Position numbers and translations under genes: made by a program. The notes beneath the pieces are model-generated. The model did not search any database. It was not told the DNA's origin and worked only from the letters and a program-made list of their open reading frames with translations. Positions 42,440-52,177 of a stretch of 64,000 nucleotides of DNA are shown here, in pieces. The stretch spans positions 16,245 through 80,244 of the forward strand of contig CAOOMX010000001.1 of assembly GCA_948497845.1 (NCBI GenBank), read 5' to 3'. This stretch comes from an uncultured Bacilli bacterium. Its GTDB lineage: Bacteria > Bacillota_I > Bacilli_A > RF39 > UBA660. Within the stretch, counting starts at the first letter, position 1. Each line of letters starts with the position of its first letter.

Positions 42440-42892
42440 ATGTATTTAGGTCCATTGCTGGTTTTTAAAAATCAAAAAGAGTTTAGAGAACAGTTGTTAT
42501 ATCATTTATATTTTTTAGAAAATTTTTATTTTAAAGAAATCTTTGATACAGATGATATTTGTATTAAAAAGGTATTTGCTTCTTTAATTCGAACCGCTTA
42601 TTCTGTTGATATGTTAGTTTCTGTAGAGGAAAAATTGTACTTAGTTGTTATAACTTTGGCAACAAATTTTAAAGAGTTTAAGAAGAATATGCATTATTTT
42701 GAAAAAGTATATGTAGATTATAAAGAGAGAAAAGATATACATAGTTATTATTTATTACAATTTACTGTTTATCATAATGTATCTTATTTTATGTTTCAGT
42801 TTAATTTAGAGGCGGAAGATGATAAGGATTGTATTATTAAAATGATAGAAATTAATTTGTCTAAGTATGAGAATCATGATTTAACTTGGTAA
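42440..42892 (+). CDS. Hypothetical protein
   Basis: I do not recognise this 150-residue cytosolic protein. It is aromatic-rich, with repeated FYFKEIF and HYFEKVYVDYKER-like stretches and no membrane segment. AAAGGAG precedes ATG 42440; in-frame codons upstream include the promoter and are not coding. It lies between the NERD-HRDC gene and prfB and has its own promoter. Confidence 0.55.
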   Translation: MYLGPLLVFKNQKEFREQLLYHLYFLENFYFKEIFDTDDICIKKVFASLIRTAYSVDMLVSVEEKLYLVVITLATNFKEFKKNMHYFEKVYVDYKERKDIHSYYLLQFTVYHNVSYFMFQFNLEAEDDKDCIIKMIEINLSKYENHDLTW

Positions 42893-42931
42893 ATGAGAAA
42901 AAATATTGTATACTTTAGGAGGTGAAATGTC

Positions 42932-44012
42932 ATGGATAAAGAAAAATTATTTGGTGAAGTAAAAGATTTACAAAGTAAGTTACTAAATATTAAGGAGTGT
43001 CTTTGACTTAGATTGTAAAGAAAAAGAAATAGATTCATTAGAATTAGAACAAGCTAGGGAAGACTTTTGGCAAAATCAAGGACATGCTTTTGAAGTTAAT
43101 AAAAAATGTGCAAATTTAAAAAAAGAAGTTGATACTTTTAAAAATGTATGGTCTAGGTTAGAAGAAATAAATGCTTTATTAGATGATAAAGATATGTATG
43201 AGATTATAGTTGAAGAAATAAACGAGTTAAAGTCACAGATTCTTTTTTTGGAAGAAGAAGCTCTTTTTGCAGGAGAGTATGATAACTTAAATTGTTATTT
43301 GGAAATACATCCTGGAGCAGGTGGAACTGAATCTTGTGATTGGGCTTTAATGTTATCTCGTATGTATCAAAGATTTTGTGAGAAATATGATTTTAAATAT
43401 GAAGAAATTGAATTGTCTAAAGGTGATGAAGCTGGTATTAAAAGTGTTACTCTAAAAATTAAAGGAATTAATGCATATGGCTTATTAAAACTAGAAAATG
43501 GGGTACATAGGTTGGTTCGTATTTCTCCATTTGATGCTAATAAAAGGCGCCATACTTCTTTTGCAGCAGTTAGTGTTATTCCGGAATTTGATGATAAAAT
43601 AGATATTGAAATTAAGGAAGAAGATTTAAAAATTGATGTATATCATTCAAGTGGAGCAGGTGGTCAATCTGTTAATACTAGCAATTCTGCTGTAAGAATT
43701 ACGCATTTGCCTACTAAAACAGTGGTGGTATGCCAGAATGAACGAAGCCAGTTACAAAATAAAGAACAAGCGATGAAGATGTTAAAAAATAAGCTTTATT
43801 TGTTAGAACTTGAAAGTCGTGAAGAAAAGATTAGTGAAATGAAGAATACAGATATAGCTATAAATTTTGGAAGCCAAATAAGAAGTTATGTAATGGAACC
43901 ATATAAAATGGTAAAAGATCATAGAAGTTCTTTTGAAACAAGTGATCCAGATAAGATTTTAGATGGAGAAATTAAAGAAATGTTATTGTTTAATTTAAAA
44001 AAGGTGGTTTAA
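42932..44012 (+). CDS. prfB: Peptide chain release factor 2 (programmed +1 frameshift)
   Basis: RF2 terminates at UAA and UGA. Translation starts at ATG 42932 (TAGGAGGTG upstream), reaches CTT TGA at 43001-43006 as codons 24-25, and must shift +1 to read GAC at 43005. The product is 359 residues, with GGQ near residue 243. The shift site is the universal CTTTGAC preceded by an SD-like AAGGAG three bases upstream, which makes RF2 levels autoregulated. This proves that TGA is read as stop by RF2 in this organism. Its last base overlaps tilS. Confidence 0.96.
42992..43007 (+). promoter_or_regulatory. prfB recoding site
   Basis: An internal SD-like AAGGAG (42992-42997), three spacer bases and CTTTGAC (43001-43007) form the canonical RF2 +1 frameshift element. 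Confidence 0.97.
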
Positions 44013-45328
44013 TGGGAGAATTATATCAGTTTATTGAAGATAATATTGCTATAAAAAGTACGCTGGTGTTAGCTTGTAGTGGTGGCCCAGATTCAATGTT
44101 TCTTTTTCATGTTTTAATGAAATGCGCTAAAAAAAGAGATTTACAGTTAATTGTTGCTCATGTAAATCATAAAATAAGAGAAGAAAGTGATGAAGAAGAA
44201 GTCTTTTTAAAAGAATATGTGGAAAAATTAGGTGTTGAATTTATGTCAACATCCTTGACTAAATCAGCAAAGATGAATGAAGAAATGGCTCGAAAGAAAA
44301 GATATGCTTTTTTAATGGATTGTGTTAAAAAAAAGAATGCCAAATATTTGCTTACGGCTCATCATGGAGATGATTTAATTGAAACCGTATTAATGCGTAT
44401 AACAAGAGGAAGTAATTTAAGTGGTTATGCAGGTATTAAAAAAGTGCAACAAAAAGATAATGTTACTATTTTAAGACCTCTTTTGGACTATAGTAAGGAA
44501 CAAATTCTTGATTATAATAAGAAAGAAAACATTCCTTTTGTTGTTGATAAATCAAATATGAGTAATCAATATACTAGAAATCGTTATAGAAATGTAGTAT
44601 TGCCGTTTTTAAAGAAAGAAGATCAGAATATTCATAAGAAATATATGCAGTTTAGTGAAGAAGCTAATTCATATTGTACATTTGTCAAAACATATATTTT
44701 AGAACATCAATTTCTTGTGGATAATCAGATAGTTATCAACAGAATGGAAAATGAATCTACTTTTATTAAAAGAAAAACAGTAGAGTTATTAATTCATAAT
44801 ATTCAGCAAGTAGATTTATTAGATATTAATAATGACCAATTAAAAGAAATTATGAAACTTTTTGAGGGAAGAAATAGAAAAATCGATTTAAATAATGGAT
44901 ATGTATGTATAAAAGATTATAATATTCTTACTATAAGAAAGGATCATGTAGTTTCAGATTATGAATTTGTGTTTAATGATTTTGTTAAACATGATGATTG
45001 GAGTATTTTTAAGTTAGATAGTACTAATGATTTTTCGAATAATTCTATTTGTTTATTAAGTGATGAAATAAAACTTCCTTTTATTGTTCGTAACCGTAGA
45101 ATGGGGGATGTTATAGAGGTTAAGAACTTAAATGGTACTAAGAAAATTAAAGATATTTTCATTGATGAAAAGATTCTTATGCAAAAAAGAAGTGAGCTTC
45201 CTATTGTAACAGATAGTGAAAATCATATCCTTTGGATACCAGGTGTAAAAAAATCAAAATTTGCTAAAGACAAAACACAAAAGTATGATATAATATTGAA
45301 ATATGAGGTGAGAAAGAAAGATGAATAA
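44012..45328 (+). CDS. tilS: tRNA(Ile)-lysidine synthase
   Basis: TilS converts C34 of tRNA-Ile(CAU) to lysidine so that it reads AUA. The 438-residue protein has the PP-loop ACSGGPDSMFL near residue 24, the HVNHKIREES motif and the TAHHGDDLIETVLMRITRGS motif of the catalytic domain, then the C-terminal substrate-binding domain. The start overlaps prfB by one base and the end overlaps ftsH by eight. The hpt gene often found between tilS and ftsH is absent. Confidence 0.95.
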   Translation: MGELYQFIEDNIAIKSTLVLACSGGPDSMFLFHVLMKCAKKRDLQLIVAHVNHKIREESDEEEVFLKEYVEKLGVEFMSTSLTKSAKMNEEMARKKRYAFLMDCVKKKNAKYLLTAHHGDDLIETVLMRITRGSNLSGYAGIKKVQQKDNVTILRPLLDYSKEQILDYNKKENIPFVVDKSNMSNQYTRNRYRNVVLPFLKKEDQNIHKKYMQFSEEANSYCTFVKTYILEHQFLVDNQIVINRMENESTFIKRKTVELLIHNIQQVDLLDINNDQLKEIMKLFEGRNRKIDLNNGYVCIKDYNILTIRKDHVVSDYEFVFNDFVKHDDWSIFKLDSTNDFSNNSICLLSDEIKLPFIVRNRRMGDVIEVKNLNGTKKIKDIFIDEKILMQKRSELPIVTDSENHILWIPGVKKSKFAKDKTQKYDIILKYEVRKKDE

Positions 45329-47243
45329 TACAAAAGCAAGACAAAACGATAACTTTAAAAATTTATTACCTTATGTAGTATTGTTAATTGTTATTGGAGC
45401 TGTTCTTTTTGCTCTTAATATGCAAGGAGTGAAGGTAAATAAATTATCTACTGGTGAACTTATTACTAAATTGAAAGAAAATGATGTTACAGAAATTACT
45501 ATTACTCCAAAAAGTGATGAAAGTGTATACTATATTGAAGGTAAACTAGAGGGATATAAAGATGAAGAAAAGTTTACTACTAAAGCTGTTGGCTCTGAAT
45601 TAGATAATATTTTGACGCTTGTTAATGCTAATGAAATTAAAAAATATAACACTGTATCAGATCCAGGTGGAAGTATTATTCTTTATGTTGTTATTAATGT
45701 TTTACCTTTGGTTCTAATAGTTGTAGCTATGTACTTCTTATTTACGAAACTAGCTAGCTCTAATAAGAATTCTATGGATTTTGGCCGTAGTAAAGCTCGT
45801 TTAAGTAATCAAAATGATAAGAAGAGCTTTAAAGATGTAGCTGGTTTGAAAGAAGAAAAGCAAGAAGTAGAAGAATTAATTGACTTTTTGAAAAATCCTA
45901 AAAAGTTTGAAAAGCTTGGAGCTAGAATTCCTAAAGGGGTATTACTTGTAGGTCCTCCAGGTACTGGAAAAACTTTACTTGCCAAAGCTATAGCTGGAGA
46001 AGCAAATGTTCCATTCTTCTTTATTAGTGGTAGTGACTTTGTTGAACTTTTTGTAGGTGTTGGTGCTAGTCGTGTTAGAGATATGTTTAAAGAAGCAAAA
46101 AGAAGTGCTCCTTGTTTGATTTTTATCGATGAAATTGATGCGGTAGGCCGACAAAGAGGAACTGGATTAGGTGGAGGTCATGATGAACGTGAACAAACCC
46201 TTAATCAATTGCTTACAGAAATGGATGGTTTTGGAGAAAATGAAGGCATTATATTGATTGCTGCAACAAATAGACCAGACGTTTTAGATCCAGCTTTGCT
46301 TCGTCCAGGACGTTTTGATAGACAAGTTACAGTTAGTCTTCCTGATGCTAATGAAAGAGAAGCTATATTAAATGTTCATGCTAAGAATAAAATATTAGGT
46401 AAAGATGTTAATATTAAGAATTTAAGTTTAAGAACACCAGGTTTTTCTGGAGCTGATTTAGAAAACTTATTAAATGAAGCAGCTTTGCTTGCTGTAAGAA
46501 GAAATAAAAATAGTATTACAATGGATGAAATTGACGAAGCTACAGATAGAGTTTTACTTGGACCTGCTAAGGTTACTCGTAAAATTACGGATAAAGAAAA
46601 GAAGCTTGTTAGTATTCATGAAGCAGGTCATGCTGTTATTGGTTTAAAATTAGAAGATGCTCAAGAAGTTCATAAAATAACTATTATTCCTCGTGGTATG
46701 GCTGGCGGTTATACGATGATGCTTCCAAAGGAAGAAAAAATTGCTGTTTTAACTAAAAATGAATTATTAGCTCAAATTACTGGTTTATTAGGAGGCCGTG
46801 TTAGTGAAGAAATGTTCTTGAAAGAAGTTTCTACAGGAGCTAGTGATGATTTAAAACGTGCGACTCGTATTGCAAGAAGTATGGTTACAGAATATGGTAT
46901 GAGTGAACTTGGTCCAGTTCAATATGAAGAAAAAAGTGAAGGCGTATTTTTAGGCAGAGATTATAATAATAGTTCTAAAAACTTCTCTGATCAAGTTGCT
47001 TTAGAAATTGATCAACAAACACGTAAAATTATTGAAGATTGTTATACAAAAGCTAAGAAGATAATTAAAGATAATGAAAAACTTATTATGCAGTTATCAG
47101 ATGCTTTGATGGAATATGAAACAATTACGAAAGAACAAATTGAATCGATTGTTAATACAGGAAAGATAAAAGCAGATGCTCTAGTAGCTGAAGAAACTTC
47201 AGAATCTACTAAAAAAACAAAACCTAAAAAGGATGTGGAATAA
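45321..47243 (+). CDS. ftsH: ATP-dependent zinc metalloprotease FtsH
   Basis: FtsH is a membrane-anchored AAA+ protease that degrades misassembled membrane and regulatory proteins. The 640-residue protein has two membrane segments (about 18-35 and 115-140), Walker A GPPGTGKT near 211, Walker [12 protein letters not shown], the arginine-finger region RPGRFDRQ and the zinc motif HEAGH near 433. The C-terminus has the expected leucine-rich tail. It overlaps tilS and secG. Confidence 0.97.
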   Translation: MNNTKARQNDNFKNLLPYVVLLIVIGAVLFALNMQGVKVNKLSTGELITKLKENDVTEITITPKSDESVYYIEGKLEGYKDEEKFTTKAVGSELDNILTLVNANEIKKYNTVSDPGGSIILYVVINVLPLVLIVVAMYFLFTKLASSNKNSMDFGRSKARLSNQNDKKSFKDVAGLKEEKQEVEELIDFLKNPKKFEKLGARIPKGVLLVGPPGTGKTLLAKAIAGEANVPFFFISGSDFVELFVGVGASRVRDMFKEAKRSAPCLIFIDEIDAVGRQRGTGLGGGHDEREQTLNQLLTEMDGFGENEGIILIAATNRPDVLDPALLRPGRFDRQVTVSLPDANEREAILNVHAKNKILGKDVNIKNLSLRTPGFSGADLENLLNEAALLAVRRNKNSITMDEIDEATDRVLLGPAKVTRKITDKEKKLVSIHEAGHAVIGLKLEDAQEVHKITIIPRGMAGGYTMMLPKEEKIAVLTKNELLAQITGLLGGRVSEEMFLKEVSTGASDDLKRATRIARSMVTEYGMSELGPVQYEEKSEGVFLGRDYNNSSKNFSDQVALEIDQQTRKIIEDCYTKAKKIIKDNEKLIMQLSDALMEYETITKEQIESIVNTGKIKADALVAEETSESTKKTKPKKDVE

Positions 47244-47461
47244 TGTTAGAAACTATTTTATTGATTATTTCTGTTATTATTATTGCTTTAGTGTTACTTC
47301 AAAGTAATAAAGCAAGTGATGCAGGACAAATTATAACGGGAGGTAATGAAGCTTTATTTTCAAATATGAAAGAAAGAGGCTTAGAACTTGTAATTACAAG
47401 ATTGACTTTTGCTATGGGTATTATCTTCTTTGTAATTTCTTTAGTGTTATTCTTACAATAA
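47243..47461 (+). CDS. secG: Preprotein translocase subunit SecG
   Basis: This 72-residue protein has two membrane segments (about 3-20 and 50-70). The linking loop contains the SecG signature LLQSNKASDAG and the GGNEALFSN motif. SecG is the small non-essential SecYEG subunit that assists SecA. Its first base overlaps ftsH. In Bacillus secG is linked to rnr and smpB, which are 3-5 kb downstream here. Confidence 0.9.
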   Translation: MLETILLIISVIIIALVLLQSNKASDAGQIITGGNEALFSNMKERGLELVITRLTFAMGIIFFVISLVLFLQ

Positions 47462-47468
47462 AGTTTAG

Positions 47469-47497
47469 AACTTCGTCTTAGTGATGAAGTTTTTTTT
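47469..47497 (+). terminator. Intrinsic terminator after secG
   Basis: AACTTCGTC (47469-47477) pairs with GATGAAGTT (47483-47491) with one G-U pair, followed by eight T residues. Confidence 0.85.
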
Positions 47498-47568
47498 ATG
47501 TGGTACTGTTTTTTGATTGCAAAAACATTCGATTTGCGATATCATATAAACCGAATTGAGGGATGAAT

Positions 47569-49242
47569 ATGGATAAGTTAAAAAGAGCTCTTTCTTTTGC
47601 TTTAGCGACACTTACGGCTTTAACAATGAGTGCATGTGACAATAGATTAGAAAAGAACAATGATGAAATTAAAAAAGGGAATGAAAAACCTTTTGAAAAT
47701 CAAGAGAAATTGTTTGAGAGTGAAAATTCTTCTAAAAATTATGACGAATTGATAGAATATACAAAAAAGCTACAAGAAATGGAGATACCTTATGTTTTTC
47801 AAGAATATTATCCTACTTTAGAACAAATACAAAGTTTAATAAAGAAAGCTGATGTAGAAACAGAATGTAATGTTAATATTCCTTTAGATTTGGATAAGTT
47901 ATTTGAAAGAATAAAAGATAATTCTTATAGTGCTTTTATACGTACTCCAAATAGTGGATCATTGTTTGTTATTGAAGGTAGTTATCCTAAAATGTTAAGT
48001 GAAGGAGTAGCTGTTGAGGAGACTGTACAAATTGCATTTGAGAAGTGTTTAAAAAAAGCTTTAGAAATGTTAAAAGATGCAACAAATGATACAAAGGACG
48101 ATTTACATCAAATTGCAGGGTTACGTTTTTTAGTTATAACTGGTGGAGAAATTGTTACTTTGCATAATCTTAATGGCGTTTATGATCAAAGAAATCATAT
48201 AGGTTTTTTGTATAAAGAAGCGATAGAAGAAGCGCAACAAAAAGGTGAGTTAGAAGAATATTTATTTACTGTTATTTCTAGATGCTTAAATGATGTTCGT
48301 ATGCTTCCTTGTGCATGTCGTAATGAACAAGCACAAAATAAAGGCGGAGAAGTTGCCCCTTTTAAAGTAGAAGAGACTTCATATCATTCTGTTTTAGAAA
48401 CTACTCTTGTATGTGCAACTGTTGAGTCTTATATGCAAAATCAAACTACAAATGGAACAGAAATGTATGATTGTATTTATCAATCTGATAGGAAAGATCA
48501 AGCATATTTGATGTATATGGCAATGTTTGATAAAGAACATACAGTTGAAGAGTATTATAATGCTATGTTTGATAATAGTGTTAAAGATGTTCATGCCTTT
48601 TTTGGATTAGAAACAGATGCGGATTTGTTAACTTTTTATCAAATGCTTTATTCTTGTGATTCTTTAAGTGTAAAATCGTCTTTACCAGATAAATTATCTA
48701 AAGATGGAGTATCTTTAACTTTGAGAGAATACTATGATGCAGTAGGTCTTACCCATCATATAAATTTATATAGAATATTACTTAGTCGGTTGGCTAATTA
48801 TACATTAGAAAATGACTTAGATATTACTAGTAATATGATGTTATTTCATTTATTTAAAGATATGGTTACTGATGGGTATGATTGGGTTTATGATAGTGAT
48901 TCAGAAGAAAATGAGGCCTTTACTCTTTACAGTCGTTCTGTGCAAGAACTAACCGAACTTTATGAAGAATTTTTAAGTAAATGTTATGGTATGCCTATAG
49001 ATCAAATAAAAGATTTAGAAAATGGCGAAGAATTAAAGGATTATATTAGAGCTCTTGTTTCTCTTGTTGATGGTAAAATTGAATTTAATCTTTTACATGG
49101 TATTAAAGCTCGTGAATTATTAAGAAGATTTCCTTTATTAAGAGATATCCTAAGTGTAACTAAAAGCTATTGTTATTTAGGGTATTGTGATTCTACTTCC
49201 TTTGAAGAAGCTTTAGTAAGACAAAGACAAATACAAGAATGA
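47569..49242 (+). CDS. Lipoprotein of unknown function
   Basis: This 557-residue protein starts with a lipoprotein signal whose lipobox is LTMSAC, so it should be anchored outside the membrane. A charged, probably disordered segment follows, then a long mostly helical region without a family I recognise. ATG 47569 is preferred since GAGGG lies six bases before it; ATG 47563 is the alternative. It forms its own unit between two terminators. The promoter is unclear. Confidence 0.6.
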   Translation: MDKLKRALSFALATLTALTMSACDNRLEKNNDEIKKGNEKPFENQEKLFESENSSKNYDELIEYTKKLQEMEIPYVFQEYYPTLEQIQSLIKKADVETECNVNIPLDLDKLFERIKDNSYSAFIRTPNSGSLFVIEGSYPKMLSEGVAVEETVQIAFEKCLKKALEMLKDATNDTKDDLHQIAGLRFLVITGGEIVTLHNLNGVYDQRNHIGFLYKEAIEEAQQKGELEEYLFTVISRCLNDVRMLPCACRNEQAQNKGGEVAPFKVEETSYHSVLETTLVCATVESYMQNQTTNGTEMYDCIYQSDRKDQAYLMYMAMFDKEHTVEEYYNAMFDNSVKDVHAFFGLETDADLLTFYQMLYSCDSLSVKSSLPDKLSKDGVSLTLREYYDAVGLTHHINLYRILLSRLANYTLENDLDITSNMMLFHLFKDMVTDGYDWVYDSDSEENEAFTLYSRSVQELTELYEEFLSKCYGMPIDQIKDLENGEELKDYIRALVSLVDGKIEFNLLHGIKARELLRRFPLLRDILSVTKSYCYLGYCDSTSFEEALVRQRQIQE

Positions 49243-49256
49243 GTATTATTTTAGAG

Positions 49257-49285
49257 GCAGATTGTTAAAAAACGTCTGCTTTTTT
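49257..49285 (+). terminator. Terminator after the lipoprotein gene
   Basis: GCAGA (49257-49261) pairs with TCTGC (49275-49279), followed by six T residues. The loop is long. Confidence 0.6.
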
Positions 49286-49306
49286 GATGCGTTTATTATT
49301 AAGACA

Positions 49307-49336
49307 TAAAAAAAAGAAAGAGGATAGGTCTTTCTT
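49307..49336 (-). terminator. Terminator of the minus-strand thioredoxin-like gene
   Basis: AAGAAAGA (49314-49321) and TCTTTCTT (49329-49336) form an eight-base-pair stem, with a T-run on the minus strand. It begins next to the stop codon. Confidence 0.75.
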
Positions 49337-49337
49337 G

Positions 49338-49580
49338 TTAACTTTCGTATGACTTTATGTATTTTATTATTTCTCTATCGCTTAGTACTTTACCTTCGGC
49401 ATATTTTTTTCCGTTTATAACTAAGCCTGGAATATTTTTAATATTATACTTGTTTAAAGATTCTTGGTCATCTTTGAGTTCAATTTTTATATTTTTATCT
49501 ATATTGCCGATTGCTTTTAAAAGCATCTTTTTCAATTTCATTCCATTACTACAATTACTGCCAATTATCTTTATATTCAA
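49338..49580 (-). CDS. Small thioredoxin-fold protein with a CxxG active site
   Basis: This 80-residue protein resembles the thioredoxin-like redox-active disulfide family. It has an N-terminal strand IKIIGSNCSNGMKL, where the second cysteine of CxxC is glycine, and a KNIPGLVINGK motif with the expected cis-proline. Losing the resolving cysteine argues against dithiol chemistry but allows a monothiol role. TTG 49580 is chosen because AGGAGAGGTG ends six bases before it; upstream in-frame ATG codons overlap the SD. Confidence 0.6.
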   Translation of the reverse strand: MNIKIIGSNCSNGMKLKKMLLKAIGNIDKNIKIELKDDQESLNKYNIKNIPGLVINGKKYAEGKVLSDREIIKYIKSYES

Positions 49581-49706
49581 ATGCTTCACCTCTCCTTTCA
49601 TATTCATCATACTTTAATAATGTGAAATAATTATGTTGTTTTTGAGAAAATTAAAAGGGTATCATTAAGCGTAGAAGTATGCTATACTTATTTAGAGTGA
49701 AGAAAT

Positions 49707-50051
49707 ATGAAAAATAATAGAGGATTTACATTAATTGAATTATTAGTAACCATAGCGTTGATAGCTGCTGTTAGTGTTATTGTCGGGCTAAATATTATGC
49801 ATACTATTAATGCACAAGAAGAAAAACAAATTGCTGAGTATCGTACAAAGTTAGAGGATGCTGCTTGTGTTTATGTTGAAAGCCTAGGTTTAAAAGGGAA
49901 TAGAACTGTTACTATTCAAAACTTAATTGACAAGGGATTAGTGGGAAAAGATACGGTGAATCCTGAAAATAAAAAAGCTGTTACGCAAGATGGGGCAAGA
50001 ATTACTGTTACATGGTCAAATGGTAAAAAAACTTGTACTTATACAAAATAA
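49707..50051 (+). CDS. Type IV pilin-like (pseudopilin) protein
   Basis: This 114-residue protein begins MKNNRGFTLIELLV, a class III signal cleaved before Phe by prepilin peptidase. A hydrophobic helix follows, then a globular domain of about 80 residues ending in a Lys- and Thr-rich tail. This fits competence-type or type IV pilus pseudopilins such as ComGC. No pilus assembly ATPase or prepilin peptidase gene is nearby. It has an extended -10 (TGCTATACT) about 20 bases upstream. Confidence 0.75.
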   Translation: MKNNRGFTLIELLVTIALIAAVSVIVGLNIMHTINAQEEKQIAEYRTKLEDAACVYVESLGLKGNRTVTIQNLIDKGLVGKDTVNPENKKAVTQDGARITVTWSNGKKTCTYTK

Positions 50052-50065
50052 AAGGGGAAATGTTT

Positions 50066-52177
50066 ATGAAGGAAAAAATTATAGAATTATTTCATCAAAT
50101 TACAAGAGCTAAGTCTGTTTTTGAAATATATGATAAATTGAATTTAAAAGGTGTAGATGATCAAAGAGAATTAGAAGAAGCTTTAAGAGATTTAGTAGAA
50201 GATGGTATTATTCATGAAACTAGAAAAGATGGCTATGTTTTAATGAGCGAATGTTCTACTTTACGTGTAGGTAAAATTAGTGTTAATAAAGCTGGTAATG
50301 GATATGTTGATATCAACGGTCCCATAGATGTTTATATTGCCGCTAAAAAACTCAATCATGCTATAGATGGAGATGTTGTAGCAGTTGATACATATAGTAA
50401 TCATGGTGTATTAGAAGGAAGAGTCTTACGTATTTTAAAACGAGATATTAAAAACGTTGTTGGAGAAATTGTTCGTTTAAAAAAGAAACTTGTTTTTAGG
50501 CCTGATGATGAGAAATTAAATGTTATTATTAGTTTGCCAAAAGCTGATATTTCAAAGTTAGTAGAAGGACATAAAGTTTTAGTTGGAATTATAAAAGATT
50601 TTGGAAGTAATCATTATCTTGGTTCCGTCTTAAAAGTAATTGGTCATAAAAATGATCCTGGTGTAGATATTATTTCTATTGCATTAAGGCACGGTATTGA
50701 AGTAGAATTTAATGAATCTGTTATTGAAGAATTAAACTCAGTGCCAACGATAGTTAGAGATACAGACAAAGTAGGTAGAAAAGATTTAACAAAAGAAGAA
50801 ATATTTACGATTGATGGAGATGATACTAAAGATATTGATGATGCTATTAGTTTGAGAAAAGAAGGTAATTTATATGTTTTAGGGGTACATATAGCGGATG
50901 TTAGTTATTATGTAAAAACAGGAACTTCTTTATATGAAACTGCTTTTGCTCGTGGTACTTCTAGTTATTTAGCTGATACAGTTATTCCTATGATTCCTCA
51001 TCAATTATCTAATGGGATTTGTTCTTTAAATCCAGAAGTGGAACGTTTGGCTATAAGCTGTGTTATGAAAATAGATGAAAAAGGAATTGTCAAAGATTAT
51101 GATATATTTCCATCCGTTATTTGCTCTAAAAAACAAATGACATATAAAAATGTTAATAAGATTATTATGGAAGATCAATCAGTAGAAGGATATGAGCCAT
51201 TTATACCAACTTTGAAATTGATGAATGAATTAGCTCATATTTTACGTGAAGAAAAAACTAGTCGTGGGTATATTGATTTTGGTTTAGAGGAAGCTAAAAT
51301 CATTCAAGATGCATCTGGTAAAGCTATTGATGTTGTTAAAAGAGAACGTGGAGATGGAGAGAATTTAATAGAAGATTTCATGATTGCAGCCAATGAAACT
51401 GTAGCGACGCATGTTTCTAATATGGAATTGCCTTTTGTTTATCGTGTACATGATATACCAAGTGCCGAAAAAGTAGAGAGTTTTACTAATTTAGTTAAAC
51501 AAATGGGCTATCAAATAACAACCGATTTACGTAGGATGACACCACTTACAATGCAAAGTGTTTTAGAAGAATTTCGTGATAAAAAAGAATTTAGTGTTTT
51601 ATCAGATCAATTGCTTCGTAGTATGAAAAAAGCCGTTTATAGTACAAATAATATTGGACATTTTGGTCTGGCTAGTGATAATTATACGCATTTTACAAGT
51701 CCTATTAGAAGATTTCCAGATTTGACAGTACATCGTCTTTTAAGAACTTACTTTTTTATGAATGATATGAGTCTTGATACGATCAATTATAATGAAAAAT
51801 ATTTGATTGATGTAGCAGAGGTTTCTAGTGAAAGAGAAGTGGCTGCGCAGGAAGCTGAAAGAGATGTTTTAGGCATGAAGATGGCAGAATATATGGAAGA
51901 TAAAGTAGGCAAAGTTTATAAGGGAATTATTAATGGTGTAACAAGTTTTGGTTTTTTTGTCGAACTTGATAATTTAGTGGAAGGCTTGGTACATATTAGT
52001 TCTTTACATGGTTTTTATAATTATGTTCCAGAGCAATTGTCTTTAATAAAAAAAGATAATAGTGTTCGTTATAGAATTGGGGATAAAGTAACTATTCAAG
52101 TTATTGGAGCTAGTAAAGATACTGGTAATATTGATTTTGAATTAGTTGAGGGGGATAATAATGGAGATCAAGAATAA
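50066..52177 (+). CDS. rnr: Ribonuclease R
   Basis: RNase R is a 3-prime exoribonuclease that degrades structured RNA and works with tmRNA and SmpB in ribosome rescue. The 703-residue protein has N-terminal cold-shock domains, the RNB catalytic core with DGDDTKDIDDAISL (acidic metal ligands) and a C-terminal S1 domain (KGIINGVTSFGFFVEL). ATG 50066 is preferred over 50060 as AAGGGG lies eight bases before it. The end overlaps smpB by 17 bases. Confidence 0.95.
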   Translation: MKEKIIELFHQITRAKSVFEIYDKLNLKGVDDQRELEEALRDLVEDGIIHETRKDGYVLMSECSTLRVGKISVNKAGNGYVDINGPIDVYIAAKKLNHAIDGDVVAVDTYSNHGVLEGRVLRILKRDIKNVVGEIVRLKKKLVFRPDDEKLNVIISLPKADISKLVEGHKVLVGIIKDFGSNHYLGSVLKVIGHKNDPGVDIISIALRHGIEVEFNESVIEELNSVPTIVRDTDKVGRKDLTKEEIFTIDGDDTKDIDDAISLRKEGNLYVLGVHIADVSYYVKTGTSLYETAFARGTSSYLADTVIPMIPHQLSNGICSLNPEVERLAISCVMKIDEKGIVKDYDIFPSVICSKKQMTYKNVNKIIMEDQSVEGYEPFIPTLKLMNELAHILREEKTSRGYIDFGLEEAKIIQDASGKAIDVVKRERGDGENLIEDFMIAANETVATHVSNMELPFVYRVHDIPSAEKVESFTNLVKQMGYQITTDLRRMTPLTMQSVLEEFRDKKEFSVLSDQLLRSMKKAVYSTNNIGHFGLASDNYTHFTSPIRRFPDLTVHRLLRTYFFMNDMSLDTINYNEKYLIDVAEVSSEREVAAQEAERDVLGMKMAEYMEDKVGKVYKGIINGVTSFGFFVELDNLVEGLVHISSLHGFYNYVPEQLSLIKKDNSVRYRIGDKVTIQVIGASKDTGNIDFELVEGDNNGDQE

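Noticed and set aside
49357..49617. Open frame on the + strand opposite the thioredoxin-like gene
   Set aside because: It is the complement of a better supported gene with a clear SD and fold motifs; the frame has only hydrophobic low-complexity sequence.
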